From contig JAQGKJ010000148.1 in assembly GCA_028290165.1 (NCBI GenBank), positions 1 through 6,773 on the forward strand: DNA of 6,773 bases. The letters are read 5' to 3'. The notes beneath the pieces were generated by a model that worked only from the letters and a program-made list of their open reading frames with translations, was not told the origin of the DNA and did no database searches. This document shows positions 5,330 through 6,773 of this stretch, in pieces. Both the position numbers and the translations under genes were made by a program. Source of the DNA: Bradyrhizobium sp. (GTDB taxonomy: Bacteria > Pseudomonadota > Alphaproteobacteria > Rhizobiales > Xanthobacteraceae). Position 1 is the stretch's first letter; each line of letters begins with the position of its first letter.

Positions 5330-6021
5330 CGTACCACGGCTTTCCGAACGATCCGCTGAAACTGGCGATCACCTCTCTCTTCGTAAAGCTGGTCCAGGGC
5401 ACGGGTGACCGTCTCCTCGCTGATCGGCTTATCCGTATCGACGTAACGATTTACTTGTTGCGCCAACATCTTCAACGACATTGTCGCATTCCATTCTTTT
5501 TCATCAAGCAGCTTGCGGATCACCGGCATAGCTAGCGCTTGGCGGCTCGGCCGTCCAGTTCGCCGTTTGCCGACGACTGAAGCGCTCTCCCTTCGTCGAT
5601 TCCTCAACAGCGACCGCGCCCATTTTTCGACATCTCGTTTTGAAAATGCCAAGGAGACACTGCCAAGGTTCGGTCCGAACTGCGCAACTAACTTATCACG
5701 AGCCGATGTTCCAGGGCGTGAAAATGTAAAATCGCCTCCCCGAGAATTACGCAGGAACAGCACTTCTTGAGTTAGACTGCCTTCCAGGCGGAAGCGCTGA
5801 CCGTTCGGACCACAAGCAAAAACTTCCACGTTGCCCCGGTCGACGCCCCGCCAAAGCTCGGCATTGGCAACGTCGATCGCGGCTCCATCAGCTGCGTCGA
5901 TCCCTTCTTCTCGCAGCTTTGTCACGTGCGGCTGATCGGGCGTACCGGCAACTAGCGAGCGGACAATGACGTCAACCGCTTCAAGCCTCGACAAGTACCC
6001 CGTTTGAACCAGTTCACTCAT
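5326..6021 (-). CDS. Conserved-looking protein of unknown function downstream of the integrase (231 residues)
   Basis: I do not recognise a named family. The N-terminal part (MSELVQTGYLSRLEAVDVIV) is helical. The middle (residues 60-105) alternates strands with Gly-rich turns (VEVFACGPNGQRFRLEGSL, RNSRGGDFTFSRPG). A basic hinge at about 139-160 (LLRNRRRES, KRRTGRPSR) leads into a helical C-terminal domain: MPVIRKLLDEKEWNATMSLK, LAQQVNRYVDTDKPISEETV, TRALDQLYEE. This looks like a winged-helix DNA-binding domain and suggests a DNA-binding accessory of the integrase module. ATG 6021 overlaps the integrase stop by 4 bp (ATGA), with GGAG 6 nt upstream, so translation is coupled. The frame is open further upstream to 6087, but that part lies inside the integrase gene. 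It ends exactly where the ATPase remnant ends on the other strand. Whether its C-terminus was altered by that junction is unclear. Confidence 0.65.
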   Translation of the reverse strand: MSELVQTGYLSRLEAVDVIVRSLVAGTPDQPHVTKLREEGIDAADGAAIDVANAELWRGVDRGNVEVFACGPNGQRFRLEGSLTQEVLFLRNSRGGDFTFSRPGTSARDKLVAQFGPNLGSVSLAFSKRDVEKWARSLLRNRRRESASVVGKRRTGRPSRQALAMPVIRKLLDEKEWNATMSLKMLAQQVNRYVDTDKPISEETVTRALDQLYEERGDRQFQRIVRKAVVR

Positions 6022-6034
6022 GCTACTCTCCGAA
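6018..6034 (-). promoter_or_regulatory. Coupled stop/start (ATGA) with ribosome binding site
   Basis: On the minus strand the integrase TGA (6020-6018) overlaps the next ATG (6021-6019). GGAG lies 6 nt before that ATG. This decides the start of the downstream gene and implies translational coupling. Confidence 0.6.
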
Positions 6035-6773
6035 TACCGTTTCGGTTGATCCCTTGCGCAGTGATTCGCGCGACATGCGCACCCCATAGTTTCAGCGCCT
6101 GTTTGCGTTCCGCAAGGAAATCATGCCGTTGATACACAGCCGCTACCCCGGAAATCGCCCCGTTTTGGTGGTTAAGGATTTTGTCGGCCACATGCGGCGC
6201 GACACCGAGCCGCGCCATTCCGGATACGCAAGTCCGTCGTAGATCATGAAGCCGCCACCCGGTGACGCCGGAGAGTTGGTCAAGCTCTCGCTTTGCAAGA
6301 CTGAAGTCCTGAAAGGGAGCGGTTCCTGATCGGGAAAAAACGAACATGCCAGTCTTATCGGCCCGGCTGAGGACCGCCATGGCCTGATCCGATAGATAGA
6401 CCTCATGGGCCTTGGCATTTTTCGTCCGCGCTGACGACAGCTTCCATGTTTGGCGCGCCATATCAATCTCATCCCAGGTGCAACGTGCCATTTCCTCACG
6501 ACGTTGGCCCGTAAGCGCGAGCATTTCGACGACTCCACCGTAGGGACCGCCGATCTGTCGCGCGGCGGCGATAACCCGCGCGAGCTCGTCATCGCTCAAC
6601 ACTCGATCCCTTGCTACTTCCTTGGTCGGCAGCGGCACACCGTCGGCGGGCGAGCGGTCCAGCACTGCACGACCCACACACCAGCGAAAAAAGGTTTTGA
6701 TCGCCTTCAGTGCTTTGTTGGCGGCGACAGGAGCTCCGCGGTGCTCAATTGCACTCACGACATCAATCACGTC
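6018..6773 (-). CDS. P4-type tyrosine site-specific integrase, 5' end beyond the window
   Basis: The 251 in-window residues cover the end of the core-binding domain (AIKTFFRWCVGRAVLDRSPA) and a full catalytic domain. All expected residues are visible, counted from the first codon at the right edge: Arg91 (ALTGQRREEM), Lys118 (ARTKNAKAHEV), His176-x-x-Arg179 (LHDLRRT), His202 (ILNHQNG) and the nucleophile Tyr214 (AAVYQRHDF). That order and 'TGQRREE' with 'LNH' mark P4/phage-type integrases of genomic islands, which insert elements at attachment sites, often tRNA genes. Neither a tRNA nor an att core was found here. The protein should be active if its missing N-terminus is intact. It is followed by a coupled gene (ATGA overlap) and then by the broken ATPase gene, so this module probably arrived with, or caused, that break. 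Confidence 0.9.
   Translation of the reverse strand, partial: DVIDVVSAIEHRGAPVAANKALKAIKTFFRWCVGRAVLDRSPADGVPLPTKEVARDRVLSDDELARVIAAARQIGGPYGGVVEMLALTGQRREEMARCTWDEIDMARQTWKLSSARTKNAKAHEVYLSDQAMAVLSRADKTGMFVFSRSGTAPFQDFSLAKRELDQLSGVTGWRLHDLRRTCVSGMARLGVAPHVADKILNHQNGAISGVAAVYQRHDFLAERKQALKLWGAHVARITAQGINRNGIRRVA

Noticed and set aside
5208..5408. Open frame beginning IQIRRAILNKN, considered as the continuation of the ATPase
   Set aside because: The RR motif is tempting, but the frame then becomes Cys/Arg/Ser-rich and runs through the end of the opposite gene. The other shifted frame has a better coding composition.
1..6773. CRISPR array, tRNA/rRNA gene or IS with terminal inverted repeats
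   Set aside because: No regularly spaced repeats, tRNA-like cloverleaf or paired element ends were recognised. Mobile-element evidence rests on the two recombinases.

Overview
The window looks like a stretch of accessory, mobile-element-rich chromosome or plasmid from an alphaproteobacterium, most likely a member of the Rhizobiales (Bradyrhizobium, Mesorhizobium or Methylobacterium-like). This rests on recalled family resemblance of the small HTH proteins, the lipoprotein and the integrases, and on GC-rich codon use in the flanking genes. I could not run any search. No rRNA, tRNA or CRISPR array was seen.

Left block (1-2319), all minus strand. A large tyrosine recombinase runs from about 1789 to 188. 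It keeps the catalytic Arg, a candidate Lys and the H-x-x-R box, but is cut off just before the second His and the nucleophilic Tyr. Its sequence runs straight into another reading frame that leaves the window at base 1 and resembles a small recombinase-associated accessory protein. This suggests a deletion fused two genes. Upstream of the recombinase are a plausible sigma70 promoter and a cluster of repeated ATGTATACT/TATACTG motifs. Next comes a small excisionase/AlpA-like HTH gene (2241-2026, TTG start with a good ribosome binding site) that ends in a strong rho-independent terminator (1980-2011).

Middle block (2320-3541). A short hypothetical gene (2686-2423) and a small outer-membrane-type lipoprotein gene (about 3215-2755) are on the minus strand. 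The lipoprotein's signal peptide/lipobox and its body lie in different frames, so it is probably frameshifted. An AT-rich region with a 13-bp palindrome separates it from a divergent XRE-family HTH regulator (3308-3541, plus strand).

ABC-3C block (3716-5329, plus strand). Three tightly packed genes match the layout of an ABC-three-component (ABC-3C) conflict system. They are a restriction-endonuclease-fold effector with an ABC-3C-type C-terminal region, a roughly 79-residue middle component, and the start of a DUF2326-type ATPase with an extended P-loop. The ATPase gene frameshifts near 5197 and ends at 5329, keeping only the Walker A region, so the system is almost certainly broken.

Right block (5326-6773), minus strand. 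A P4-type tyrosine integrase with all recognisable catalytic residues enters from the right edge. It overlaps by 4 bp (ATGA) a gene for a 231-residue protein of unknown function. The end of that gene abuts the end of the ATPase remnant, which marks a likely insertion or recombination boundary. Overall this reads as a defence-island or mobile-element graveyard in which at least three genes have been damaged.
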